Shown piece by piece: positions 13,101 to 25,100 of a stretch of DNA of 64,000 nt. A program made the position numbers and the translations under genes. The stretch is taken from positions 924,692-988,691 of the forward strand of contig SCFE01000021.1 in the NCBI GenBank assembly GCA_004352715.1, read 5' to 3'. Source of the DNA: Hofstenia miamia (lineage: Eukaryota; Xenacoelomorpha; Acoela). Below the pieces are notes generated by a model, which made no database searches, was not told the DNA's origin, and worked only from the letters and a program-made list of their open reading frames with translations. How positions within the stretch are numbered: the first letter of the stretch is position 1; each line of letters starts with the position of its first letter.

Positions 13101-16100
13101 GCAATTAACTCGCACGTACTTGATAGACAAATCTTCCAATAATTCCCCTCCTCAGAAAAAAAGCTGGGTGCGCCCCTGGAAGCTTCGAAAAAAGAACAGA
13201 TAGCATACAAGAATAAAATAGAGGGAAAAGAGGTAATGCATGGAGGATTTTGAAGAAATTCAAAAAACGGCGACAGAAAAAATACCAATGGCCAATAAAT
13301 GAAAGACTAAAGGAAGGAATAGAAAACGTGAAATACTAAAGGAAGAAATAGAAACTTGATAATAGCTGCACAGGAACCAGGGTGACCACTTCACTTTGCC
13401 AAAAATTCTGACCACAGAAATTGACAAATATCTGACCTTTTTCTGACCAGAAAGTAGACATTTAAATTGGAAAAAATCTCAATTTTCAAAACTGAATTTT
13501 TTGATGCGTATATATCAAAGTAGGGGATTATTGCAAATGCAAAGTTATTATTTGAAGACGGAAGACACAATGTTTTCAGATGTTTGTTTGAGTTGAACGG
13601 CAGCACCAGTTTTAGCCAGTTCCAACACACTTCTCCGCCGCTTCGCTTCTGCTAAAGCCGACTCCGCTTCATCCACTTCATCTTGAACTCTTTTCAGTTC
13701 TTTCTCCAATTCCTTGTTGGATTTACGTTTAAATACCAGAACTTCTGCCCGCAGGTTTGTGGCTTCTTCGTTTGCAATTTCGTTGGTCAATCTATTTTGT
13801 TCCACTTCCTCCTTGTACCGCTTGTTAGCATTCTTGACAGCTTTCTAGGGGGAGCGAGGAATATTGAACTCTTCGAACGTTTACGATCAAAATTATCAGC
13901 AATGATCCGATATGCGTTATATATATCAAGGCGCAAATTTTCCCGGTCATCGTTTTCGAAGTGCTTCATCTTGCTAAACCATCGTATTATGACATTTTAG
14001 TTATCTCTTTAATGAAACAATTGTATAATTTCGCATGTTTTAGGTGTTCCTCATTGCAAATTCAACTAGGTGCTACAAGAAGTACAATCAATGATTTGGA
14101 TTCGCAACTGCTAGAAGTGCAAGAAGAATCAAAACAGAAAGATTATGAAATTGAGGTGAGCTCAATAATTATTGTTCTAACGTAGGATATCCAAGTAGAA
14201 CCTATAAAGCAAGTTTCACATTTTTATTGTTTAATATAAAATTATTCGTGCAATAATAATTTTTAATCGTTTTCTTGAAAATTAAGGTTATTATATTTCT
14301 ATATATATAATGTATTTACTCTGGTATTTTTTCAAAATATGCGCGCGACAATGATGTAATTTATCAGAAGCACGTTTCATATTGTAATCATATCCATTAA
14401 CAATAAATGCGTTTATAATGAACACTAATCGGCATAAGTTGTAAAAAAATTTAAAACCACTGTAATTTGGAAATTTGTTAGGCTAATTATTATAAATTGA
14501 AATATGCATTTAAGAAGTTCACTCCGTTGCCTATTAAATTGCTTGTACCCATGTACATGGAACATATATGGTGCACATACAGTCCTGTGAAAAGTTGGGA
14601 AACTTCTAAAAATATTAAGTTTTGTAATTCAGTTCATTTACTAACTTTATAAATGGTTGATGATGTAAATACACTTTATCCCTGAATATATGTTGTATTG
14701 TTATTTACATCATGTAAAACATTAAGTTTTCATAGCACGTAAAACTCAATATTTTGTATTCATATCTTGCATGGCTAGACAAGCTGCAATTCTTCATGGT
14801 ATTGAATGAATGAGTTTCTTGCAGTATTCAGTCATGATCTCTCAACATCTCAGTTCTTTGGCAGCTGGAATCAGTTACTTGTACAAGTCTCATTTCTTGA
14901 TACTGTCTCACTTCTGCACTTGAACGTAACAATTTTCAATTCGCTTCAAGTAGGCGGAATTCCCCAGCCAATTCTTTAGATGAGAAAAACCAGCTCTCTA
15001 ACCGGCATGGTGCCTCGTCATGTTGCAGGATTGACGTGCATCTCAAAGTCAGAAATTTTGAATAAGTTTGAGGTAGTCATGATCTGTGAACGAAGCAAAC
15101 AGCAAAGATACTTGAAAGTAATGATTTTTAGAAAACTTTTCTAGTTTTTCGCAGGACTATATGTAATTGTAATTTGCGATTTTTCTTATATTGAAGCTCT
15201 TAATCATTTTCTATTTTCTTATTGTTATTATATGAGTCTTTTTAGTATTTTACTGTAAACATCAGAGGGAACTCTGAGTTGCAGCTGAGTTAGCGGTTGT
15301 TATTCAAAGTGCTATGTTTGCTATTTTAAAAATTTCATTGCGATTTTATAGTTTATCAACATTGAAATTTATTCAGTGTTGACCTTGTTTGCACGATTCC
15401 AGCAATTTTCTTATGGCAAGAACTCTAATTCCTTACGTTTAAAATATAAATTTCCCTTTTATTTAGTTAATAATTTTTTGATTTATGAAGATTTCTTAAA
15501 ACAAAAATAATGCAACCACTAAATTGCGGTTTAAAGCTTCGTAATTGAGTTTCTTGCCTGTACAACAATATATGCACAATCTTTTAACATATTTAAATAC
15601 TAAAATATATGTGTTTGTCATGTCAATCCGCCCATTCTAGTCTCTACTGCAATTTCATGGATTAACTGCTAATTGATGTTGATAGCGATCTGCAATGACT
15701 GTTTCACCAGGTTGAAGAAACTCATAGTACAGTATGCCACGTTGATCCCTCCATGTGCACATTAAGACCTTCTTCCCGTGGATGTTTGGTTTTGCGGTCA
15801 AAGTTGCTGGTCCACCAAGACTTACCCACGATTTTCTTCGCTTTGGATTGTTATAGTACACCCATTTTTCATCAAGTTATGATGCGGGGCAAAAACGACT
15901 TTCTTTGGAATTTATCTAGCAAAATTTTTGAAGTTGTTTTTCTCTGCTCTTTGTTGCGTTCTGACAGTGCAAGAGCCACCATATTCCTTCCTTCAGAATA
16001 TTCCCCATTGCTATAAATCGAAGAGAAACAGCGTTTTGCGTGACGCCAAGAGATGTAGCTAGTTCTTCCTGTGTTTGAGCTGAATCTTCATCCAATAAAG

Positions 16101-19100
16101 CTTGAAGTTGTTTGTTTTCATTTTTTTTGGCTGGCCTCGCCAAAAATCATCTGAATTGAAACGCTGAAACCATTCTTGGCAGGTTCTTATGGATGGTGCA
16201 ACATTGCCATAAGCTTGGGAAAGCATTTGGTGTGCATCAGTGGCTTTCTTTTTGAAATGGAAAAGGCAAAGAAGAGCTTCCTGCAAATGACGTGTTTCCG
16301 GTACGAAAGTTGACATCTTCTAACTTGTTATAAAAAATAACTTGTTATATAAAAATAAATTTATTTTGCCGAAATAGAACAACAACCAAAAACGCGGGAA
16401 TTAACTTTTAGAACTTAACAGTTTTACATAAGTTGTTTGAAGTAAAATTATAATAATAATGAATGACTTTATTTAGCCGCTGAAGGCATACACTACAAAA
16501 AATAAAAACAATTCCAGTTTTACGGCAGCAAGGACAGACGCAGGAGATGAAATAGGAGCAGATGGAAGAGTAGGCAAAGTTGGAGAAGGACTCAGCCGAG
16601 AAGACAGCATAGTTTTTTTGAAGCTCGTCTTCGGGGAAAAGAAATCAATGGCTGTTGGAGGGTTGAGAGTCAAAATGTAATTAGTAGCAGTAAAAGCACG
16701 ATTGAAAAATGAGTGAAGGGTGCGATGTTTCTTGGGACGACGAATGGAGAAAGTGGCAGCATCATCAGAGCGAGTGGAGCGGGATTTTGAGAACTTAATG
16801 AAATCCAATTTGCGAGTGAGCAATCTATTGAACAGTTCCTATCTAATCATCTCACATTGAAGTAGTAGTAATCAATGAGCTAATATAAAAAACTCTCAAA
16901 TATTTATTTAAATACAAACTTTTTGCATGACTTTTCAAATTATGTTGTTGACAGTTCGTAATATATTTGCTTACGTTTGAAGTTTTTCATTGCAACTGAT
17001 TTCGTTTATACAATGTTTTCGAATTAAATTTCGTCTGCGTATAATCTTTTTAGCTTTTCAGAAATGAAATATTTCATCGTTGATAGTGATTATATTTATT
17101 AAGTTTGCTGTATTTTTCAGGTGATCTCACAATGAGTTTACCTTTTGTGTATTTTGATATTTCTGCTGAAGGTAAAGATCTCGGAAGAATAATTATGGAA
17201 TTGCGTTCAGATGTTGTGCCAAAAACTGCGGAGAACTTCCGCGCACTTTGCACCGGGGAAAAAGGTTTCGGTTATAAGGGTAGCACATTTCATCGCGTTA
17301 TACCCAATTTTATGTGTCAAGGAGGTGATTTTACAAAACACGATGGCACCGGTGGTCGAAGTATATATGGCCAAATGTTTGATGATGAGAATTTTCAACT
17401 TAAGCACACTGGAGAAGGTATTCTGTCAATGGCAAATGCCGGTCCCAACACAAATGGTTCGCAATTCTTTTTATGCACTGTTGAGACAAAATGGTTGGAC
17501 GGAAAGCACGTAGTGTTTGGTAAGGTAGTTGAAGGTATTGAAGTTGTTAAAGCCATTGAGAAGAATGGTAGTGCTAACGGCACAACAAAGAAAGTTATTA
17601 AAATTTCTGACTGTGGACAGCTTTAGATAGTATTCTCGTTTTTGTCAATTAGTTTTAGTAGTAAATATACTTTGTGGATTTTGTTTCATGTTGTTGCCTT
17701 ATTTGAGAATTTAATGTGTTTTAGAAAAAATGTGTTCTATCATCTAACCTGTTGCCTAGAAAAGGCAATTTCCTTATTTAATTCATGTTTCAATATAGAG
17801 ATAATGAATTCTGCTTTGCTTATCACATTTCATAAACAATTTCACTAGGCAGACTAAATAAAAATATGATCTAACTTTGAACTCACACACATGTTTTGTA
17901 TATCTCACTTGTCGGTTCTTGCAGTAATTTGAAAATCTAAATGTATTTATAACATAGTCAAATATAATGACTTGCTAAATTATTTTGGTAGTTTGGTGGT
18001 GGCCACTAGCGGCGGAACGAATTTTGGTTATAGGAGGGAGCAATGTTGATAGTTATTGAGGCTAAATTTTATAATTTGAGATTGTATACCTTTTTCCATT
18101 CAATGTATTTAGTGATTGTATTTTCTACGCAATGCTTTGATAGCAACATTTTTGAATATTGCTTCTCCATCAGAGACTTCACTTTTTCAAATATGGATTT
18201 GTTAGTTTCAGTTTTATCAATTTAAGATTTTCAGATGACTTTTAATCGTTTGATTTTAGAAAATATTAATCGGTAATAGATTACAAGTTTTTCAATAAAT
18301 ATCGTGGAAATTTGGATAAACATCGGCTTCCAAGAATAGTATATATGTTAAATATCTTATTGCTAATCATATGCACCATATTAACGTGACCAGACGCACA
18401 CGTGATTTTGCTTAATTATAATTTGGGAATTTTTCGATGTTAACAGTCCCAGTAGTTTATTAGTTAGTGATACAATTACTGAAATGCAAGTTGGGTAGAA
18501 TTTTAGTTTTTATAAAATAACGTTTTTATTGAATTCTATACCAAAATAAGTAGTTTATTTTCGTTTCTTTGAATTCTGAATGGTATGTGCAAATGCAAAT
18601 GACAGGTATTGTTTCAATATGTAACTTGAAACGATTGAATCTTGAATACAACTTTAATCAATGACTTTCTAATAATATCGGCAATACGCACGCTTTGAGT
18701 CATCTATGATCACATCTAAAAAATTCCAAATAAATCTTTTTTCTAAGGAAATTTGTCTCAAAAAGAACATAACTCTACAACTTGTCAAATGCACAATTGA
18801 AATACCAAATTGAAATAGTAAACAATAATATAGATCAATATACACAATGATTTTTTTGTTTTTTTTGAAACCTGTTTTAAATGTGTTTTTATAAACCTTG
18901 TTTAAAACACAATGTTTTATACATAACGTTATTTCTGAGATGTTTCTCTACAACCCAAAACACATTTTTTCGTTAAGAAATAATTCATCTACCATAAATA
19001 TAATTTCCAAATCTTGAGTGCATTGTCTGATGAAACCCTTAAAGTGTTCAATTGCAATATTGTAGTTTTTCAAAAAAAAAAGCAATTCACATTATTGACA

Positions 19101-22100
19101 ATTCTGAAATTGATTATTGAAATTATTCAATACCAAAGTTGCAACTATAAAAATAATACAACGCTATTCTAGATTGTTTAGCTATAGCACATTTTGTGAA
19201 CTATTTTTCTTTAGACACCTTACAATATGATAATCTTGTTGATAATTGCCATATTTTCGGTATATTATTTATAAATACTATTTAACACCTTGTTCCATTT
19301 TTCGCATCTATTTTGCAACCAGTACGGCCCTATTCATGTGCGGGACATCATACGACATATGTGCAGGAGTCAACATGAATATACTATCAAAGCACTTCTC
19401 GTTATAATAAGCATGTCCGGCATTCATTTATTCTTTGTAATCTGTTTACGCCTATACTTGCCAATAAATATAATTTTATGCTCTCTCTCACCTATTTGAT
19501 ACTAAATACTAATTCAATTGAAACTATAGAAAAATTTGTGGTATGTAAAACATAAGAACAATATCTATAGTTCCGATAAAAAAAATTTCCGGATATAAAT
19601 TTTTTTTTCTAAAATGTAGTCTGAGTTTAGATTGATGAATTCAAAATATATATCTAGTTATATCATACGTTCTAGTATAAGTTTTGAATTTGATCCTTCA
19701 ATGAAATAATTGCGCTTTAAAAATTAACATTCATTGATTCATGGCTTCGTCTACTTTTAGATTCCTGTGCATCTAACAATAATTAATAAATCAGCCCAGG
19801 GATATCAAGGGCGGCTAAAAAGAGAACCAGATCACAGTAATACATTACAGAAGTGCGGCATTAGACCGACTGACATTTTTAAACTACTTAAACCTAGAAA
19901 TTTTATGAATGTTTGTACACCGTTCCATCAAGGGACTCAACGAACTCGATGCTACTGAATACAGATCAAGTCCGGCCCACCCTTGCACAGCTGGAACGCA
20001 AATACTATTAAATCTACGTAAAAACAAAACCACGACTTGTGCATTAAATGTTTCAAACCGATCAATTTCACGACTCATCAAGAATGGCCTCCACATGAAC
20101 GCCTGTTGTCACAGAAATGCTCATCAGTTGCTAGATCATTAGGCTCGAAACGGATTGATATAACAGTGGTCTGGTGGGATTAATGAACGAAGAAGTCGCA
20201 GATCTTCTTTTCTTACAAAAAAAATTGAAAGCAATTGCAAATGAGGGAATTTTTGAAACTTTTGAATTGATCTCTGTCTCTTTTTGAAAGATTGTTCAAA
20301 CCACTAAATACGAAACTTAAAGACCTATATGAAAAATTATTCAAATTTTATTTGTAGCAAAATTGGGGCCCACAAGGACAATAGACCTGAATCCATTTGA
20401 CTATGATGATTGTGAATTCAACATTAATGAAGAATATTGCAGTTCTGAATTCTTCAAAAAAAAATTTCGAAGCATAAATGAATATATGAGAATTTTTTGG
20501 AAATCAACTGATAGTTTGAAGTTAACATAGATTCGAAGTCAATTCGAAAATAATTGATGTTTAATTTGTTCCGAGAATTATCTATTCGTAGGACTCCAAA
20601 ACATCCGAATTTTTGAATAGTTTAGGTGCTAAAAATTGATTGAATTCGTAAATATATTAATTTGATTTGTGACCATGAAATTCGTTTTTAGTTGCTTATT
20701 TATGGCAATAATTTGTTTGAAAAAAATTTATTATTGCGATAGAATTTGCTACATTTGCCCAAGTGCATTTTTAGACTATAAAGAAAGCTGTTGCTCTTAG
20801 ACTTGAGGAAATCGATGGAAAGTCGAGTCAATTGGGATGGGATGAAGCTGATTTAACCAGTTCTCAGCTATTGGATGAGATTAGCGACGTCAATAAAGTG
20901 GACACGTTTCTCAGTTCTGCCAAGGTTTGTTTTATTTGGCTTCGCTTCAAACGTTTCTTAAAATTTTTAGATGCTTACTGTTGTCTATTTCCTATTTATT
21001 TCGTATTAGAATAACATCACAATTTATGCGGATTTTTTTGGTTATCAAATTCGTTCACATTTAGTTTTCTGCTGTGCCATTCATTTCAATTCTATCAATT
21101 ATGATGATTTGCTTGACGGTTTTCGTATATTTCATGTTATATTTAATTTCTATTGTGATTATTTCACACGTTTACGATTTAACAAATGGGATTTAATATT
21201 TCATTAAAGTCCAGCATATGCCAAATTTAAAATATGTTGTCAACATCGTCATATTACGTTAGAAAGTCACGCATGCGTAAAATTTTATTTGTTGAAATTT
21301 TCCAAAAATATCAATTCGGCAGTAAAATGTTTTTGAATATCAATCTTGAATGGTGGACTTTGATTGTTTGCTGAAGCCTAATGGAATGTCGCTTTCAAAA
21401 TAAGTATAATCATTACAATTTCAGTTGAATATCCATGGTGAGATTGTTCTCTTTTAGTTGCAGTTGCAGTTAAATGATTCAGAAGAGCGAATTGTAGAAT
21501 TAGAGAGACAATTATCAAATGAACGTATTCACAACACCGAATTAGAAAGTACGTCTTACTAGTTTTATATTTATCAATTCTTTAAAGTAACACCTCCATT
21601 TCCTAGTCCATTTTTTAAAATTTTTAGGAAACCTAGGAAATTTTCCAGTTTTGGTATAAATGTACTGAAATGTATTGCTTTCTTCTATTGAACGTTTACT
21701 AGACTTTTTGGATGTGTATTGATTCAATGCACGCAATTTGATACAATCAAAATACAATATTTGGTTTATTACAAGTTATTTTTACTCAGAATATGTCATT
21801 ATTTCATTGTGTTTGGTGAATGCCATTAGAAATTTAATATAACTTCTGTAGTAAACAATCTTTAGTAATGTATGAAAAATCTCAAAAAAAATGTTTAAGA
21901 TGGATTAGTAATATGGCATACAAAAATGCTTTAATTTACTATAAACTCCTACCAGTTTCATTATTTCTTCAATTAAATGATGTCCATCAATTAATAGATA
22001 TAATCCATGGAAGATATGATTTAATTAATATTTTAGATTATGTTTCATTTGAATTCAAAAACAATCGAAAAACTAAAAGTCTACTATTTGTTATAAAGAA

Positions 22101-25100
22101 AACGAAGAAAAATACTAGTGATCATTGGTACTTTATAATGAATTTGCTGCATTGGGAAATATTTAATTCAGAAATACAATTTTGATTTCTTTGGAAATCC
22201 AAAAATTAGCAAAAAGAAAATGTACGATATTCTTTATGAATTTTTAGAAAATTCATTTGAAAGTAATGGATGTAAACGATTCTTTTTATGTTTATGCAGT
22301 AACTGCAAAAAATCATTTAATTTTTGTAAATATTAATAATGCTTTTTATATTTATGTTACTCTATATTATTGTATACTTATCTACAGTTTAATAAAGCCT
22401 AGTAGTAGTAGTAGTAGTTGTTGTTGTTGTTGTTGTTTTCTCTTTATAATTTCGAAACGAGGCTCTTTTGAACCTGTTTTAGCTCAACTTAAAAGCAGTC
22501 AGCAATTACAACGCGATGCTGAGGAACGTGCCAAAAATCAAACTATTCGTTCGGAAAGCCTTCAAGCATATTTTAAAGCTACAGAAAGTGAACTAAGAAA
22601 GTAAGTCTCATGTGTTTTATTTTAACACATTCCAATATTTTAGAGAACTCGGTGCACTTGAATCTGACAGAAGACATAAAGAAACTTTGCTTCTTGTTGC
22701 TGAAGAAGGCAAACAGTCTGCAGTTTCAAATGTTGAAAATTATCGGTAATCTATTTAAATCGTTGCAATTATCAGAATTGGATAGGAGGTTGACTTTATA
22801 ACTTGTCTATTCTAGAGAGTTAAAATTTGTGTTACTTCTTTGCATTTTACTACAGTGAACTAAACAGCATGTAGCATTCTAAAATAAATGTATTTTAAAG
22901 ACAGTTTCTAATAAGAGATTGTAAGGCACTTATGAAAAAGTTTTTGTAGTATTTATAAAGTGTTTTCAACTTGAGAATCGAGCTATAAGAATACGGAATT
23001 TTCTAATATTTTGATTACTGTTTTGAATTTAGAGAAAAATATGAAGAATTGAAAGGACAACTAGAACGCAGTGAGGCCAGATATCATTCTCAAAATGCCG
23101 TCTATGAGAAATCAGCTCATGAAAGTTGGGTAAGTTGTAATATCACCTGGTTATATGTACAACTATATTTAGATGAAGTACAAGGAAGTTGAAAGAAAAT
23201 ACAGACATCTAAAGAAAGAATCTGAATTTCTTAGAAAAAGGTATCCAATTTCAACATTTTTGCTTATCATTTTAATTCTCTTCATAAAATTGGTTTAAAT
23301 GCATTTGTATAGCTTTGAGTGTTTCAGTTGAGAAAATTGCGATATGGTGCCACATATTGGAGATATGTTTTTAATAAATTTTCTAAACAGTTTTTGTATT
23401 TCAATTTTGATGCTAATTTTCGGTTGAGGCAAAGCCGATGATTATTAAAATTGAATATTTAGCTAGGTATGATTTTCAATGATTGTAATTTTTATTAATT
23501 TTCTAATGTTAAAATTTTAGAATTCGTATGTTAGAAGAGGATGACACTGGTCATAATGGATCCGTGGAAAACTCCTCTTTAAATAATGAGAAAAAAACAA
23601 TGCGAAAACGTCACGATCGTCGGCGTCTTTCTCCTAGATCAGGTAATTTTTTCAATCTATCTGGTTCACTTTGTAACTCTTTTATTAATGCAGCAACTTC
23701 TTCGTTGAAAGGTAGAGCATTTATCATTTTATATGTGTCATTGACTGTTCATGAAGGTACAACAGTATGCATGATTTTAAGTACTTTATTTGAAGTATAT
23801 CAATTAAGTTCCATTTTTTGCATGAAATGGGTGTGTGCATACATTCTTCAGCAGTTTAATAATGTAGTTTTTTCGCTGTGCTTTCCTCTAGTGCATTAGT
23901 AGACCATCATCGTGTAAGAGATACATTCCTAAGCCTAATATATATATATAAGATTAGCAGTGAATGTTGATCGATGGAATAAAAGCTGCAATCGAATTTG
24001 AAAAAAAATGAAATCAAAACAATAATTAATGAGTTTCTAATATTCTGCTACAGAGAACGTTATTCTTATAGCATTTAATAAAGTTTTAAAATGTAAACCC
24101 ATTTTCCATTTATAGTAAGCAAGAATTTAATGTTTTCCAATGTGCTCTCGCACATGCTTATCATGTCCATTTTTAGTCTATAATATACAAATGAGTCATT
24201 TTTGTAAAAGCATTTTGGTCCAGAAACCTCACATTATTAAAACCTGGATATCTTCTGAACAACATACTTGTCAACTTTTGGAGTTTGCTGCATACATTTG
24301 ACCGTTTTGTTAAGAACGTGCCCGAACGCATTTCTTTTTATCGAAGTATTTATTGAGTACTTTATAATATAACATTTCGCCTGTTTGTATTTAGTTTTGC
24401 AGTGATTTTCACTACCATTTTTCTATTATCCTCGTAGCATTAATGTGGATTTGGAAAATTGGTTTTAGGAATAGCTTAGGCCATTCAATGATGATTTACA
24501 TTTTCAAATTCAGAATTATTACTTTATTTAAATATAAAGATTTCGCAAAAATCATATCGTGACTGATATTCTATATTGTCTACTATTTAGCAATTTAGCA
24601 TTAAATTATAGAGTTAATAAAACAAGTTATTTCTTTAGTGTACATAAACTAATTTATTCATCCAATTATACAGCTTTAGTCAATTTTTCATTGATTGAAT
24701 TTCAATTTTTATCATTTCAAATTTGCATTTATGAAGGACATCTAAATATGTGTTTATTTTAGCAAAGAAAGGTAAATGCATGCATTTTATTTAAACCATA
24801 GGGTGGAGTCAATTTTAATTTAAAGATTTCAATTTCTTGGTTTTCATTTTACATTTAGATTCGGATGCCGTCACATCTGAACTTGAAGATATCCTTCCAC
24901 CTCCGCCTCCACCTCCAAATTTTCTATTCACAGCACCTCAAGTTAGTAACATGTTGTTTGTGTAATAATCAAGATTTATAAATTTCACTAATAAGGAATT
25001 TTCCAATCAATTACAAATTCTAAATGTCTGAGAAATCCATCTAGAAATGTTGTTAGCAGGTATTGTTTCTAAGCATACCATTAATATTTTTAGCTTTCAA

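Larger units (their letters stand above)
8369..13547. other. First part of large intron 6, no gene, holds repeats
   Basis: AT-rich sequence between exon 6 and the antisense coiled-coil fragment, without a supportable coding region. It contains the two single-N joins at 9366 and 12355 with their duplicated flanks, and a diverged repeat at 11797-11935 and 12187-12335. Short pieces such as GGGGCCGAGCCCCATGGG at 9454 look repeat-derived but are not classified. Confidence 0.5.

Noticed and set aside
17207-17583. ORFs overlapping the cyclophilin gene
   Set aside because: Shadow frames of a conserved protein.
23643-23899. Extension of TANGO1 exon 14
   Set aside because: The frame is open but turns hydrophobic, and the donor GGTAATT with matching phase to exon 15 is preferred.
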